From Muscardinus avellanarius (taxonomy: Eukaryota; Chordata; Mammalia; Rodentia; Gliridae), in the NCBI GenBank assembly GCA_963383645.1, contig OY726566.1, forward strand, positions 99,402,302 to 99,466,301: a stretch of 64,000 nucleotides of DNA, read 5' to 3'. Below are positions 11,832 through 23,359 of this stretch, piece after piece; the first letter of the stretch is position 1; each line of letters starts with the position of its first letter. Below the pieces are notes generated by a model. The model worked only from the letters and a program-made list of their open reading frames with translations. It searched no databases and was not told the origin of the DNA. Both the position numbers and the translations under genes were made by a program.

Positions 11832-11996
11832 TAACTGGCTGCTCCCAGCCCTGGCTGTGCATTAGAACCCCCTGTAGTGCTTTTCCAGGCTGGGCAGCCT
11901 TTCAAAAGAACGCAGCAGTGCTGTAAGAAGCCATGCAGGAAGATCTTCAAGATATGCTGTAAAACAAAAGCCAGCTGCAAATCAGTTTTACAGTAT

Positions 11997-12047
<51 letters not shown>

Positions 12048-12300
12048 TCCTTTTGGGAAAGAAAGCATAATGGAAGCGGAACAGAGGGAAAGGGAGGATT
12101 GCTTTTTACCATAGAGTCTTCAAGTTTTGAAATACGTACTGTGCATTGCTTATTTAAAAGAAGAAAAACAATTCCTGTGCCCTGCCTTCAATCTACAGGG
12201 AACGCTAATGGCTGGCCCAATAATCTTTATTCTTCACAAGTTCCCCAAGTGATTCTTTGCAGCCAACGTGGCAGAGAATGGCACTGGGGAACTGCTGACC
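11832..12300. mobile_element. Possible hAT-Charlie (MER5-like) element split by a CA array
   Basis: The left part (ccctggctgtgcattagaacccc) resembles one end of a MER5-type element. The right part (aagttccccaagtgattctttgcagccaa ... in two pieces around 12237-12270) resembles the other. The middle, including (CA)n at 11999-12042, is not explained. Tentative. Confidence 0.4.
11999..12042. repeat. CA dinucleotide array
   Basis: A pure CA run not attached to any SINE end, unlike most others in the window. Confidence 0.95.
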
Positions 12301-12744
12301 TAGAGGCTAGCACACAGCGCACAGCCAGCCCCGTCCCACGAAAGCTCTGCTCTTCCAATTAGACTTGGGGCTCCTGATGGGTAGGTAACGCTTACTATGT
12401 AATTCAGAACTTCCTACTCTCAACAGATCTACCTAAATCTGATTCCACAGTGAATCCACACAAATCTGCTGACTGATACAAGCAGGAATGCCAAGCATAC
12501 CCGGGAGGCATCACTTTGGGATACTATCTTGGAGCATATTTAAATGTGCATTTTGTAAGTATAAAGGAGAAAATTAAGATTAACTTCTCTTTCAAGATCT
12601 TATTCTCAAATGTTCATACTTTTTGTCCATGAAAAAAGAACAGTCAAGTTCAAGTTCATTGGTAAGTATAATCTTATTGTACAGAAAGGAAGGTCCCCTA
12701 TTTGTCATTATAGAATGTCTCATAAACAGCTTGTTTTAATATTC
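12301..12744. other. Unique intronic sequence
   Basis: I see nothing recognisable. Confidence 0.5.
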
Positions 12745-13132
12745 AGTGTTAACAGAATTAGGTCATGGGGGCCGTAATCTCACCAGTAGATAAATCCACT
12801 GTGATGATTTACCAAAGCCTGGGTGGTATACCACCACCTAGGCCAGTGGGGTATGGTTGAGATGGAGGGTCCTGGGTATGGCCTTGGGGATTATATAGCT
12901 CCTCCTCCTCCTCTCTCTTTTTCTTCCAACCTCCAAGATGTAAGGATAGAGCTCTGCTCTCTCCCTCTCTTGCCTCCCACCATCAGGCCCTGAGAGCTGA
13001 AGATCCTGACCAAATCTCACATGGACTGAACCTGGGACCATCCAAAAAAGTGAGAGCAAATAAATCTTCCTCCCTCTAAGTTGTGTGAGCAGTTTTTTTA
13101 GATTATAGCGGTGGGAATGTTGACTGAGACAC
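12745..13132 (+). mobile_element. ERVL-MaLR-like solo LTR
   Basis: The end resembles MaLR LTRs: catggactgaacctggg, gagcaaataaatcttcctcc, then an ending ttgactgagacac. An earlier part contains aggtcatgggggcc. Internal retroviral sequence is absent. Confidence 0.6.
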
Positions 13133-13254
13133 TATTCATTACCAATTTATAGAAAATGCTCATTTACTATGTCTTCCCTTAATTTCACCCCAAATATCCC
13201 TATATTAACTTGACTTATCAAACATACTACCTAGTAAAATGAGTAGGTTATAGT

Positions 13255-13472
13255 TTGTTTTGTTTTGTTTCGCAGTACTGAGCATGGAACACAGGGGTAT
13301 TCTACCTCTGAGCTATACCCCCAGCCCTATTTTTTTATTCTTTATTTTGAAACAGGGTCTCACTGAGTTGCAAAGGGCCTCACTAAGTAGCTGAGGCTGT
13401 GCATGAACCCGAATCCTCCGGTCTCAGCCTCCCGAATGCTGGGGTTACAAGCGTGCACCACCAAGCCTGGCT
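13255..13472 (-). mobile_element. B1-dID SINE, A-type
   Basis: Full length with a TTTTG tail; ggttatag occurs on both sides as a short TSD. Confidence 0.92.
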
Positions 13473-14141
13473 GGTTATAGATTTCTGAAAGATGATGCAA
13501 TAACATCAGAAATGTTTCAAACCAGTTGCAGTTTTTATCCTCCCATTGTGAAATAAAGGAAGAGAAACTATATATTCTAGGGTCAAATGACACCTACAGA
13601 AAATTTAATGTATATAGGGCTAAGAGACTATCCTCTGTAATAAAAGATAACAGCAAGTCAAACTTTTTATCTAGGACACTTAGTGATGAGCTACAAAGGA
13701 CAGGCATCAACTAAAAGCAGACCAAACAGATGGAGTCTTTCTACTAAAATTTCTCATAAAATAGTCCCAGGGTCTGCATCTAATGGAAAAAGCCATGTGC
13801 CAAGCCAAGCAAAGACATTCATATTAGAGAAATTTCCATGTAACAGAAACTAAGGTAGGATTCTACAGGGGCTTACAGCCCACAGCATGCTTTTTCATTA
13901 CTGATGAGCTCCAGGAGGGATTTGGACCACAGAGATCTTGGTATAATTGTAACCAATATTCCTACGTGGAATTTCATGTATGATCCCAAAGATCTCAAAG
14001 ACTTTCAATATAATTACCAAGCAGCAGTACCCGTCACCAGAAAAATGAGTGGCACTGAGCTGTCTAGAAAAGGCCAAAAGCAGGCACTAGACCAGCTTAC
14101 TCCAAACACACAGGTCAAGGTAGTATGTTAAGTGATATATA
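13473..14141. other. Unique intronic sequence
   Basis: It holds small open frames (13526-13714, 13904-14131) without recognisable similarity. Confidence 0.5.
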
Positions 14142-14345
14142 CATTTATTTATTTATTTATTTATTTATTTATTTGGTGGTAATGAGGTTCCTGGAAACCC
14201 TTCTACCTCTGGGCTATACTCCCAGACCTATTTTATACTTTTTTTTTAATTTGGAAACAGGGTCTCTTAAGCCAGCACGGCTGGCTGTCCTCCTGTCTCT
14301 GCCTCCCAAAAGCGGGAATTACAAGCGTGCGCCACCACACCCGGC
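14142..14345 (-). mobile_element. B1-dID SINE, B-type, with ATTT tail
   Basis: The tail has become (TTTA)n, 14142-14174. The B1 arm is short, as in other B-type copies, and lacks a few more bases near ggctgtcctcc. Confidence 0.93.
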
Positions 14346-14609
14346 AAGTGCATGATATTTAAGAAGCATTTTTTACATATTTATATACTGATTCCATTCA
14401 AAAGATAGTTTGTCATTATAGGTTTTTCAAAATCTATTTTGCAATTTTTAATTCCTACTAGAGGTCAGATAATGAATGAATGGCAAATAAGAGAAAAATG
14501 TAGGTAGTCCATGCATGTATGGTAGTGTAGGACCATAAAAATAAACATATAAGCCAAACCATACAAAGCCATCTTAATAATAACTGGTAGAAATTACAAT
14601 TATTCCAGA

Positions 14610-14700
14610 ATTTTTTTTTGGGGGGGGGCAGTACTGGGGATTGAATCCAGGAGTATTCTACCTCGGAGCTATACCTCCAGCCCTATTTCTATTTACTTAC
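14610..14700 (-). mobile_element. ID-arm fragment
   Basis: The ID arm of a fused SINE (gcagtactggggattgaatcc ... in two parts) is followed by a TTAC repeat. Confidence 0.75.
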
Positions 14701-14774
14701 TTACTTACTTTTGCAGTACTGGAGATGGAACCCAGGGGCATTCTACTTCCAAGCTACACCCCTAGCCTAATTTT

Positions 14775-14775
14775 T

Positions 14776-14827
<52 letters not shown>

Positions 14828-14836
14828 TTTTTTTTT
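14775..14836. repeat. CTTT array with poly-T
   Basis: This is the expanded tail of the minus-strand B-type SINE that follows it. Confidence 0.9.
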
Positions 14837-14960
14837 GTGGTACTGGGGTTCCTGGAAACCCTTCTACCTCCAGGCTACACTCCCAGACCTATTTTCATAC
14901 TTTTTCTATTTGGAAACAGGGTCTCAAGCCAGCACGGCTGGCTTCGAACCTGCACGATCA
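14837..14960 (-). mobile_element. B-type SINE, head-truncated, left half of inverted pair
   Basis: The ID arm and short B1 arm run to gaacctgcacgatca and then switch directly into an oppositely oriented copy. Confidence 0.88.
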
Positions 14961-15058
14961 CGCTTGTAATCCCTGTGCTTGGGAGGCAGAGACAGGAGGA
15001 TCGCGCTGGTTCAGAGCCAGTCTCGTTGGCATGAGACCCTGTTTCCAAATTTAAAAAA

Positions 15059-15116
<58 letters not shown>

Positions 15117-15180
15117 ATAGGTCTGGGAGTGTAGCCCGGAGGTAGAAGGGCTACCAAGAACTCCAGCACCACCAACAAAA
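14961..15180 (+). mobile_element. B-type SINE, right half of inverted pair, TA-expanded linker
   Basis: The copy starts at cgcttgtaatccctg, lacking its first 17 or so bases. Its linker has become aaaaaaaaatta followed by (TA)n at 15063-15116, and the ID arm resumes as taggtctgggagtg. Confidence 0.9.
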
Positions 15181-15361
15181 AAGAAAGAAAGAATTTTTTC
15201 TTTATTTTGAAACAGGAGCTCACTAAGTTGTGCAGGGCCTCACTAAGTCGCTGAGGCTGGCCACAAACCTGTCATCCTTCTGTCTCAGCCTCCCAAGCAC
15301 TGGGCTAACAAGCGTGTGCCACCACATCCAGCTTCCATGACTTTTAAATACATTTGAAAAA

Positions 15362-15576
15362 GCCAGGCATGAGGGCACAAGCATGTAATCCCAGTACTTG
15401 GCAGGCTGAAACAGGAGGATCACAGGTTCGAGGCCAGCCTTAGAAACTTAGTGAGGTCCTCTGCAACGTAGAGTCTGTTTCAAAAAGAATAAAAAAAAAA
15501 AAAAAAAATAGGACTGGAGATACAGCTTGAAGGTAAAAATGCCTCTGGATTCAATCCTCAGTACTACAAAAAAATT
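15362..15576 (+). mobile_element. B1-dID SINE, A-type
   Basis: Both arms are present with a poly-A linker expanded to 18 bases (15490-15508). Confidence 0.9.
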
Positions 15577-15639
15577 GTCAAAGCATTGAAACTTTTCATA
15601 TTATTGGTTATAATATAAAAAGAAATGAAAAAGTAACCT

Positions 15640-16250
15640 TAATATTTCTTTAATTTAGTACACTGATTTCTTTATTGGTGCATTATGGTTACACACAACC
15701 GCAGGATTCATCGTCACATATCTGTACATGTACATACATAACTTGGTCAATTTCATCCCCCAGTACCTCTCCTTTCCCTCTTCCCCCTCACCCTGGTCTC
15801 CTTCCTCCAACCCCCTGGTCTCCCGCTATTTTAAAGACACACCCCTCCCTTCTTTCCCTTTTTCCCTCCAGCTTCCATATATAAGAGAAAACATATGAGG
15901 CTTGACTTTCTGAGTCTGGCTTATTTTACTTAACATAATGCTCTACAGTTCCATCTGTTTTCCTACAAATAACATAATTTTGTTCTTTATGGCTAAGTAC
16001 AATTCCATTGTGTGTATAAACCACATTTTCTTTAACTATTCATCTACTGATGAACACCTCGGTTGCTTCCATAATTTGGCTATAGTGAATTGCACTGCTA
16101 TAAACATGGGTATTTACCTATCACTAGAGGAGGCTGGCTCTAATTATTCTGGATAAACACCATGGGGTGGCGTATCTGGGTCATTCGGCGGCTCCATTCC
16201 TAGTCTCCTCAGGAACCTCCACACTGACTTCCATAGGGGTTGTGGTACAC
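15640..16250 (-). mobile_element. LINE-1 3' fragment
   Basis: The plus strand reads as the reverse of a LINE-1 3' end: ttctttatggctaagtac, cattgtgtgtataaacc, atttggctatagtgaattg, ccacactgacttccatag in that order. It is 5'-truncated, heavily mutated and lies in the same orientation as KDM7A. Confidence 0.85.
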
Positions 16251-17278
16251 CGTGGTTAAAACCACTGTGCTAGGAAGTGTGCCTGCACTGAGCGCCGATG
16301 GCTGTGAGTCTAGAGTCCTCCATGGTTGGAGGTGTCAGTTATTTTATTGCTCCAGTTATGCCCAATTCAATTTCACTTCCAGCCAGACCACTTTTTGTTT
16401 CTTTCCTGCACTTTCATCTTTATTGGCCACTTCCTCGTTCACTTACTCATTTTGGTAATGTTTTATGGGTTTGTTGTCGGCAGGCAAGGAAGAGCACAAC
16501 ACGCTCTGCTGTCTATGTGAACTGAAGAACAGATGTCCATCTCTTACAAAGGGAGTTCAGATCTGCTAGCGGCAAAATCTGTACTTCCTGCACTAAGAGG
16601 TGACTGCGACGCGGATCCTGGGGAACTCATGTCATTTAACTAATCCATCATAAAGGAAACCACGTATCAGAACAGTGCAAATCGAGGCAAGGACAGCCTA
16701 TATTGTTCTCTACAAAGAGCATTTTTAAAACTGTATCCCCCAGGAATCAAAGGCACTTACATATAGATTCTGTGATTCATAAGCTTAGGAGACAGCGGGC
16801 TGAGTCAACTCACTTTTATTTACCAGCAGAGTTTCTCAGAAAATGTAACAAGTTAATGGGCACTTTGGATTTCCAAGAAGGGAGTCTAGCTGTTACACTC
16901 TGACCTCGGGCCTTTTTTTTCCTATGAAAGACTTTATGGGACTATAAGGAAAAGTGTTTTAGAAGCTAGTTTTCAGACTCATCAACTATGAACTTTATTA
17001 TAAACTTCACAATTTAAATTGTAAGTTCACAATTTACATTTTAAAATTATATTTGTTTTATAATTTTACAACTGGCACAAAATGCCAATAAATCAAATGC
17101 ATTATACGACCACTCTTAACAACACAGAAAACCAAACTGGTGGCGGCATTATTACTAAGCACTCACAGAACACCAGCGGAGCACGTGCCAACGACATAAG
17201 CCAAAAAGGCCAGCAACTGACCACACACTAAAACCGCTCCAGACTTCTTAACGTGTTTGTCCCAAATTACTTTTTATT
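16251..17278. other. Unique intronic sequence
   Basis: About 1 kb without a repeat I can name. Overlapping open frames at 16240-16525 are not conserved-looking. Confidence 0.55.
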
Positions 17279-17467
17279 TCTTCTTGAGAGTACTGGGGAT
17301 TGAATCCAGAGGCACTCTACCACCTGTCCCCAACATTTTATTTTTTATTTTGATACAGGGTCTCACTAAATTGTCCAGGGTGGCCTCAAATTTGTGATAT
17401 TGCTTCAGCTTCCCAAATAGCTGGGAATAGATGGGATTATTATGGGTGTGTGCCATTGTGCACAGCT
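17279..17467 (-). mobile_element. Old B1-dID SINE with short TSD
   Basis: A diverged copy flanked by caaattact on both sides (about 17262 and 17469). Confidence 0.85.
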
Positions 17468-17885
17468 TCAAATTACTCTTATTACAATATAATTACCAAA
17501 CTGTTTATAGGGTAATTTCTAGCTAAAACCTAAAGATTGAGTACCCTTACTTAAGGAGCTATCAATTTTATCATAATACAAGACCTAAATAGGATGCACT
17601 GTATCTCTAAGCCATCCATCCGATTGTGTTCTGGGGAAAATGACCTAGGCAGAGCTTCTCCTATCTGAAGCTAGTACCTAGCACCACAATCGCTGGCTTA
17701 AAAAATTCCAATCTTGCCTGCCAGACCCATTTAGTAAATATTTGCCAAGCCCCTTTAGCATGGCTTGCCACCAATGTATCGGAATATGGAGTGGGCTGGG
17801 AGTTTATGAAGTCGTGTTCCATGATTTCCCATAGAAATCCCAAGCGTTGCTCTAGATCTTAAGTGTTTTAAGAACAGAACATTAG
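17468..17885. other. Unique intronic sequence
   Basis: I see nothing recognisable. Confidence 0.5.
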
Positions 17886-17898
17886 AAGCAGCAGTGGG

Positions 17899-18117
17899 AG
17901 CCGGGCGTGGTGGCGCACGCTTGGAATCCCAGCATTCGGGAGGCAGAGAACGGAGGATCGCAGTTCAAAGACAGCCTCAGCTACTTAGTGAGGCCCTCCA
18001 AGACTTAGTGAGACCCTGTTTCAAAATAAATAATAAAAAATAGGGAGGGGTTGTAGCTCAAAGGTCAAATGCCCCTGAGTTCCATCCCCAGACCCACAAA
18101 AAAAAAAAAAAAAAAGG
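17899..18117 (+). mobile_element. B1-dID SINE, A-type, 13-bp TSD
   Basis: Full length; agcagcagtggga at 17886-17898 and 18118-18130. Confidence 0.95.
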
Positions 18118-18338
18118 AGCAGCAGTGGGAACTAGTCAAAGCAGATTACTACAGAGCAGCAGGAAAATAACCGAAGATAGATGAAACCCTATCAATAAAT
18201 GCCCACTGGTCCAGGGCTATTTAGAACACCAACATTTCATGACACAGAAAATAACTAAGGGTCCATGAGAGTTGTCACCAAAATTAGTGTAATAGTCTAT
18301 TAAGAAGAGCAAATCCTTCTAAAAACTGTTGACATATA

Positions 18339-18527
18339 GCTGGGCGTGGTGGCGCACGCCTGTAATCCCTGCGCGGCGCTTGGGAGGCGGAGACAGGAGG
18401 ATCGCGCTGGCTTAAGAGACCCTGTTTCCAAATAAAATATAAAATAGGTCTGGGAGTGTAGCCCGGAAGTAGAAGGGCTTCCAGGAACCCCAGTACCACC
18501 AAAAAAGAAAAAAGAAAAAAAGAAAAA
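18339..18527 (+). mobile_element. B1-dID SINE, B-type
   Basis: The short B1 arm is joined to aggtctgggagtgtagcc; tail of A runs broken by G. Confidence 0.93.
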
Positions 18528-18649
18528 AGTACTTAACCTGCTCATTCTTTGCACACAGGTGCTCCTCTCGATGCCTGCTGCGCTGTTCCCTCGCTCTGGT
18601 ACCCTCTCATCCTCACTGGGAAAAACAGGCATTAGAATATGCACCAAGG

Positions 18650-18887
18650 GCCGGGCGTGGTGGCGCACACTTGTAATCCCCATGCTTGGGAGGCTGAGCC
18701 AGGAGGATCGCGCAGGTTCGAAGCCAGCCTCAGCTACTTAGTGAGGCTCTCAGCAACTTAGTGAGACCCTGTTTCCAAATAAAAATATAAAATGGGTCTG
18801 GGAGTATAGCGCGGAAGTAGAACGCCTCTGGGTTCCACCCCCAGTACCACCAAAAAAAAAAAAAAAAAATTATATACATATATATAT
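18650..18887 (+). mobile_element. B1-dID SINE, C-type, 11-bp TSD
   Basis: A full B1 arm with C-type linker; poly-A then TA-rich tail. The TSD atatgcaccaa is at 18637-18647 and 18888-18898, with two bases between the left TSD and the SINE head. Confidence 0.93.
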
Positions 18888-19149
18888 ATATGCACCAAAT
18901 AAGTATAATAAGTAAATTTATGGTAAATTTACTATTATATAAACAGGTATACATTAATAACACTTATGCAATATTCAGTTCCTGAACAAAAATTAGACAA
19001 AACTGTCCAACTTGACAAGGAAATCCACAATTAATTTGTAGAGGAGGAAAAAAACCATCTCTAAACCTCAAGAATTCTCCACAGGAAAAAAATAATCATC
19101 TCTAGCAACCTACTATGTGTCAGGTCCAGAGGCACCCATTAAACGTATG

Positions 19150-19346
19150 TTTTCGTTTTGTGTGTTGGAGATTGAACCCTGAAGCATTCTACCCCCAAGC
19201 TACATTCCCAGACCTATTGTATTTATTTGAAAACTCACTACGTTGCTGAGAGCCTTGCTAAATTGCCAGACCTGGCTCTGAAACCTCAATCCTCCCATCT
19301 CAGTCTCCCAAATACTGGGATTACAAGTATGTGCCACCATGCCCAG
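19150..19346 (-). mobile_element. Old C-like B1-dID SINE
   Basis: Both arms are recognisable, with cattcccagacctattg in the ID arm. Confidence 0.85.
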
Positions 19347-19986
19347 AAGATCTGAGTTTTAAAGAGAAATTCTGTCCCACCAGGGGGGAAACTCAGCTCT
19401 AGGATAACCTATACAGGCTCAGCCGCTATGAATCTCTTGTGAAACTGGACCGTTATGTAGAAGACAAAAATGTGGAACAGGTGAATGTCAAAGAACTACT
19501 GAAGACAGCAGGGAGGGGCAGCGTTAAGAGATGAGGAAAGAGAAGCAGAGGAGGGCGGCAAAGCAGGAAGAAAACCTGCCAGGGACTTCCTAGGGGCCAC
19601 ATGAGTGAAGCTCACTGCTGTCACTTTAGCCAGGACTGTTTCATATAGTTATATCCAAGACCCTTCAGAAGGTGAGTCATGATGTCTGCATCTAGTATAC
19701 ATGACACAGGAGGCACTCTGGCAGCCCAGAGAGGAGGCCACGCCTAGTTCTTGGAGGGGAAAGCTCCCATGCGACTGCCACAAGAAGTTTCTGAAACCCT
19801 GAGTGAAAACTGGCCAGAATGCCTGAATGGGGTGCCCTGCGTCCGGAACTCATCACGCACGTGGCTTAGTTATGATGCTATCCAAACTGTTTCCTTTTCT
19901 GACCTTTGTTCACAAATTTTTTTTAGTCCGAAGGGTCCCTGGGTGGTGAACTATCTCCAGGACCTCCAAGAAAATCCCTTCAGGGC
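19347..19986. other. Unique intronic sequence
   Basis: It contains a plus-strand open stretch (about 19413-19532) following a ctctag, discussed as a finding; no gene assigned. Confidence 0.5.
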
Positions 19987-20196
19987 CATTTTATTTTGTG
20001 GCACTGGAGATTGAACCCTGGGGCATTCTACCTTCAAGATACACCCCAGCCCCATTTTTTATTCTTTATTTGAAACAGGGTCTCACTACGTTGCAGAGGG
20101 CCTCACTAAGTAGCTGAGGCTAGCCGTGAACCTGTGATCCTCCTGTCTCATCCTCCCAAGTACTGGGGTTACAAGCATGTGCCACCACACCCTGCT
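19987..20196 (-). mobile_element. B1-dID SINE, A-type
   Basis: Full length, moderately diverged. Confidence 0.9.
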
Positions 20197-20340
20197 TAAT
20201 TTTCTTTTAATATTAGAGAATCCACAAGAAGCTACATAAATCAAAAAAAGACCACACTGGACCACATTCCAATTTCTCTGTGAAACAGCAACTACGCAAG
20301 TGACAACAGCTTTTGCACATTAAGAACACCAAATGGTGAG

Positions 20341-20418
20341 GCCTGGGGCATAGCTCAGTGGTAGCGCACTTGCCCGGCATGCACTAGGCCCCAGGATCAA
20401 TCTTCAGCACTCCCTCCT
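20341..20418 (+). mobile_element. ID element (monomer)
   Basis: tRNA-like: catagctcagtggtagcg, the loop cttgcccggcatgc, then ccccaggatcaatc. The centre is intact, unlike in fused SINEs. Confidence 0.88.
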
Positions 20419-21150
20419 AATGATCTACAATGACAGGTTCTCCTAGCTTTGGGAATTCTATGATTTTTACTTTACATGATGTCAAACTGTTAAGATTACT
20501 AACTAGTAAAGAGGAGTCAATGTTAGATTTTGGAATTCCTGGGTTTATGCTCAAAGAAAATGATATTTCTAAATTATAATGGAAGAGAATTACTTCACAA
20601 AACATTCTAAGTGTTTCTTCCCCTTTTCTGCAATAAAACATGAACTGGATATAGTGTCATTACATTTCCTCTATCACTGAATTTTTTTAGCATGAATTTA
20701 GGAAAATAATGAAATGAACACCCAAATAAGGATTGTCAATTATTAGAAAACTTCATATCACATTCCAAAATAAAAGTGATTGCAAAGAAAGGACATTTTC
20801 TCTCCTCCTCTCTTCCTCCATCCCTCTGTTCCCTTTCTTCCTAAAAAAAAGGTACAAATATTAGTATAGTCTACTGAAGTTTTCAGAAGAACCTCCTTGC
20901 CGCTGCCACCACCCCTACCCAATTGTGCTCTTTATTAATGAGAATGAAGCTGTGAAGTACAAAATACATCTTTGCGACAGCCCAAGAAACAACTCAAAAT
21001 TTCTCTACTTTGTGGTTTACTTTTAGAAGTGATAATCTGGATGCAGACAATTCTGAGTTACTCCCAAGTCAGGTACCATCCCCAATTCAGCAGTTATTTC
21101 CAATAAGGCCTCAATTCTAACAACGCTTTTTGATGTATTAGAATTATCAG
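20419..21150. other. Unique intronic sequence
   Basis: AT-rich with pyrimidine-rich patches (20800-20840); no element recognised. Confidence 0.5.
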
Positions 21151-21310
21151 ATAGTAGTAGGGCATGGTAGCACATTCTTGTAATCCCAGTACTTGGGAGG
21201 CTGAGATAGGAGAATCACAGGTTTGTGACCTGCCTCAGCTATTCCTTAGTTGAGGCTCTGCAACTTAGTGAGACACTGTTTCAAAAATAAAGAATTCAAA
21301 ATGGGGCTGG
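21151..21310 (+). mobile_element. B1-dID SINE cut by the next SINE
   Basis: A B1 arm and linker end at atggggctgg where a second copy begins; the rest of the ID arm is not found downstream. Confidence 0.85.
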
Positions 21311-21535
21311 GCTGGGCATGGTGGCATACACTTGTAATCCCAGCATTTGGGAGGCTGAGATGGAAGGATCGAGGTTCGTGGGCAGCCTCAGCTACTTAGT
21401 GAGGCCCTCTGCAACTTAGTGAGACCCTGTTTCAAAATAAAGAATAATATTTTTAAAAAATAGAGCAGGAAGTTGTAGCTAATAGTTGAATGCCCCTGGG
21501 TTCCATCCCCAGAGCCACAAAAAAAAAAAAAAACA
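21311..21535 (+). mobile_element. B1-dID SINE, A-type
   Basis: Full length, in tandem with the preceding copy; the ID arm has gttgtagctaatag. Confidence 0.92.
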
Positions 21536-21767
21536 TATTTCTAATTTATTCCCTGGTAGAAAGACCTTTTACATTTGCACAGTATACTTAAACTACTCAA
21601 ACTTTTGTTGCAGTATCCCTGTTCTTTATGCTTCTTGTCTTTGAGTAATGGGCCCTTTGGAATTATCGCCATCTTGCCAGGAAGGCCTGTAACTTCTGGC
21701 TCGAAGTGATCCCTTCACTTTGGTCTCTAGAGTAGCTCACTACCACACTCAGATGATCTGAATTTCA

Positions 21768-21857
21768 TTTTATTTTATTTTTGAGATACTGGGGATAAAA
21801 CCCAAGGCCTCACACATGCTAGCAAGGGGCTCTGCCACTGAGATGTCTTCTCTGCTT
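21768..21857 (-). mobile_element. ID element (monomer)
   Basis: A diverged free ID: actggggataaaaccc ... ctctgccactgagatg. Confidence 0.75.
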
Positions 21858-21859
21858 GG

Positions 21860-22044
21860 TTTTGTTTTGTTTTGTTTTTGGTGGTACTGGGGTTCCTGGA
21901 AGCCCTTCTACCTCGGGGCTACACTCCCAGACCTATTTTTTTATATTTTTATTTGGAAACAGGGTCTCTTAAGCCAGCGTGCGCGATCCTCCTGTCTCCG
22001 CCTCCCGAGCGCGGGGATGACAAGCGTGCGCCGCCACGCCGGCT
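21860..22044 (-). mobile_element. B1-dID SINE, B-type
   Basis: Low divergence, TTTTG tail. The B1 arm lacks part of the ggctggcttcgaacc segment. Confidence 0.93.
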
Positions 22045-22110
22045 CCTTTTTGTTTTTTAATGGTAGGTTATATGGGCAAAGGAGACCTGGACTCTTTTTG
22101 TATTTATCTT

Positions 22111-22282
22111 TGCGTGTGTGGTACTGGCAATTGAACCCAGAGGCATTCTACCTCTAAGCTACACCCTAGCCCTCTTTTAAATTTTGAAATAAGATCTCAT
22201 TAAATTGCTGAAGCTGGCCTCAAACCTGAGATCAGCATCCCAAGTACTGGGGTCACAAGTGTGCACCACTTTGCCCAGCTTA
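22111..22282 (-). mobile_element. Old B1-dID SINE, 10-bp TSD
   Basis: tatttatctt occurs at 22101-22110 and 22283-22292. Confidence 0.9.
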
Positions 22283-22472
22283 TATTTATCTTCTTTACAT
22301 CGCTATATGCTTAGAATTAATAATATTATGCATTAAATTTCTCCTTTAATAACCAAAGGAGAATTTTAATGGAACAATTAATTTTTAAAACTAACAAAAA
22401 GGGGAAAAACAAACATTTAATAATGCCTCTCCTATACAAACTGTAAAACTGGTAATCAGAGAATAGATGAAC

Positions 22473-22665
22473 CAGTTGTAGTGGTGCACACCTGTAATCC
22501 CAGTACCTGGGAGGCTGAGATAGGAGGTTAGCAGGTTTAAGGACAGCCTCAGCAATACAGCAAGACTCAAAAATCTAGCAAGACCTTATTTCAAAATAAA
22601 GTACAGCTGGTGGTATACTCAGTAGAATGCCTCTGAGTTCTACCCCAATACCAAAAAAGAGAGAG
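22473..22665 (+). mobile_element. Old B1-dID SINE
   Basis: Both arms with deletions; purine-rich tail. Confidence 0.82.
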
Positions 22666-22740
22666 AAATATGAAGAAATGTTTTCTTTATATAAGTATTA
22701 CAGCTTAAAAAAAGGAATTTTGTAATTAAAATATTTTCAA

Positions 22741-22930
22741 GCCAGGTGTGGTGGCTCATGCTTGTCATCCCAGTACGTGGGAGGCTGAGACAGGAGGACG
22801 GCAGGTTCACAGGCAGCCTCAGCAACTTAGTGAGACCCTGTTTCAAAATAAGGAATAAAATAGGGCAGGGGGTGTGGCTCAGAGGTAGGATGCCCCAGGG
22901 TTCACACCCCAGTACCACACACACACAAAA
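22741..22930 (+). mobile_element. B1-dID SINE, short-arm A-like
   Basis: The B1 arm lacks the gaggccctctgcaac segment; it ends in cagtaccacacacac, a short CA tail. Confidence 0.9.
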
Positions 22931-23004
22931 TTCCAACCACTGAAGAATGAACGAGTGAATGAGTATTCACTGGCGGATGGCTGCAAACATGAAAGAAACC
23001 ACCA

Positions 23005-23130
23005 GGGGGCACTGTGGTGAGCACCTATAATCCAGTGCTTGGGAACTGATACAGGAGGAATGCAAGTTCAATGTTAGCCTTGGCAACTTAGTGAGACCCT
23101 GACTCAAAAAGTAGAAATTTTAGAGTGGGG
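23005..23130 (+). mobile_element. Old B1-dID host SINE, left arm
   Basis: A diverged B1 arm; an ID fragment at 23572-23625 may be its right arm, displaced by two later insertions. Confidence 0.7.
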
Positions 23131-23134
23131 CATG

Positions 23135-23322
23135 GTTGTTGAAGACCTGTAATCCAAGCACTTGGGAGGCTGAGATAAGAGAATTGCAGGTTGACAGCCT
23201 AAGCAACTTAGGCCCTCTGCAACCCAGTAAGACCCTGTTTCAAAGTAAGAAATAAAAATAGGGCTGGGATGTAGCTCCGAGGTTGAATGCCCCTGGGTTC
23301 AATCCCTAGCACCAAAAACTAT
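23135..23322 (+). mobile_element. B1-dID SINE
   Basis: Both arms are present; tail aaaaactatataaataaaaataaac. Confidence 0.88.
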
Positions 23323-23359
23323 ATAAATAAAAATAAACAATTTTTAAAAAGCAAGGGAA

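Larger units (their letters stand above)
14705..15334 (-). mobile_element. A-type B1-dID host SINE interrupted by an inverted B-type pair
   Basis: The ID arm is at 14705-14772 and the B1 arm resumes at about 15193 (tttctttattttgaaacagg) and ends at 15334. The 14775-15190 block between them is later insertion. Confidence 0.8.

Noticed and set aside
13526..14131. Two adjacent plus-strand frames as possible exons
   Set aside because: No splice-like boundaries, domains or similarity; composition matches the surrounding intron.
20341..20418. A tRNA gene (also 55874, 56137)
   Set aside because: A and B box-like parts are present but they are ID SINE copies with A-rich 3' ends, no proper cloverleaf, and many relatives in the window.
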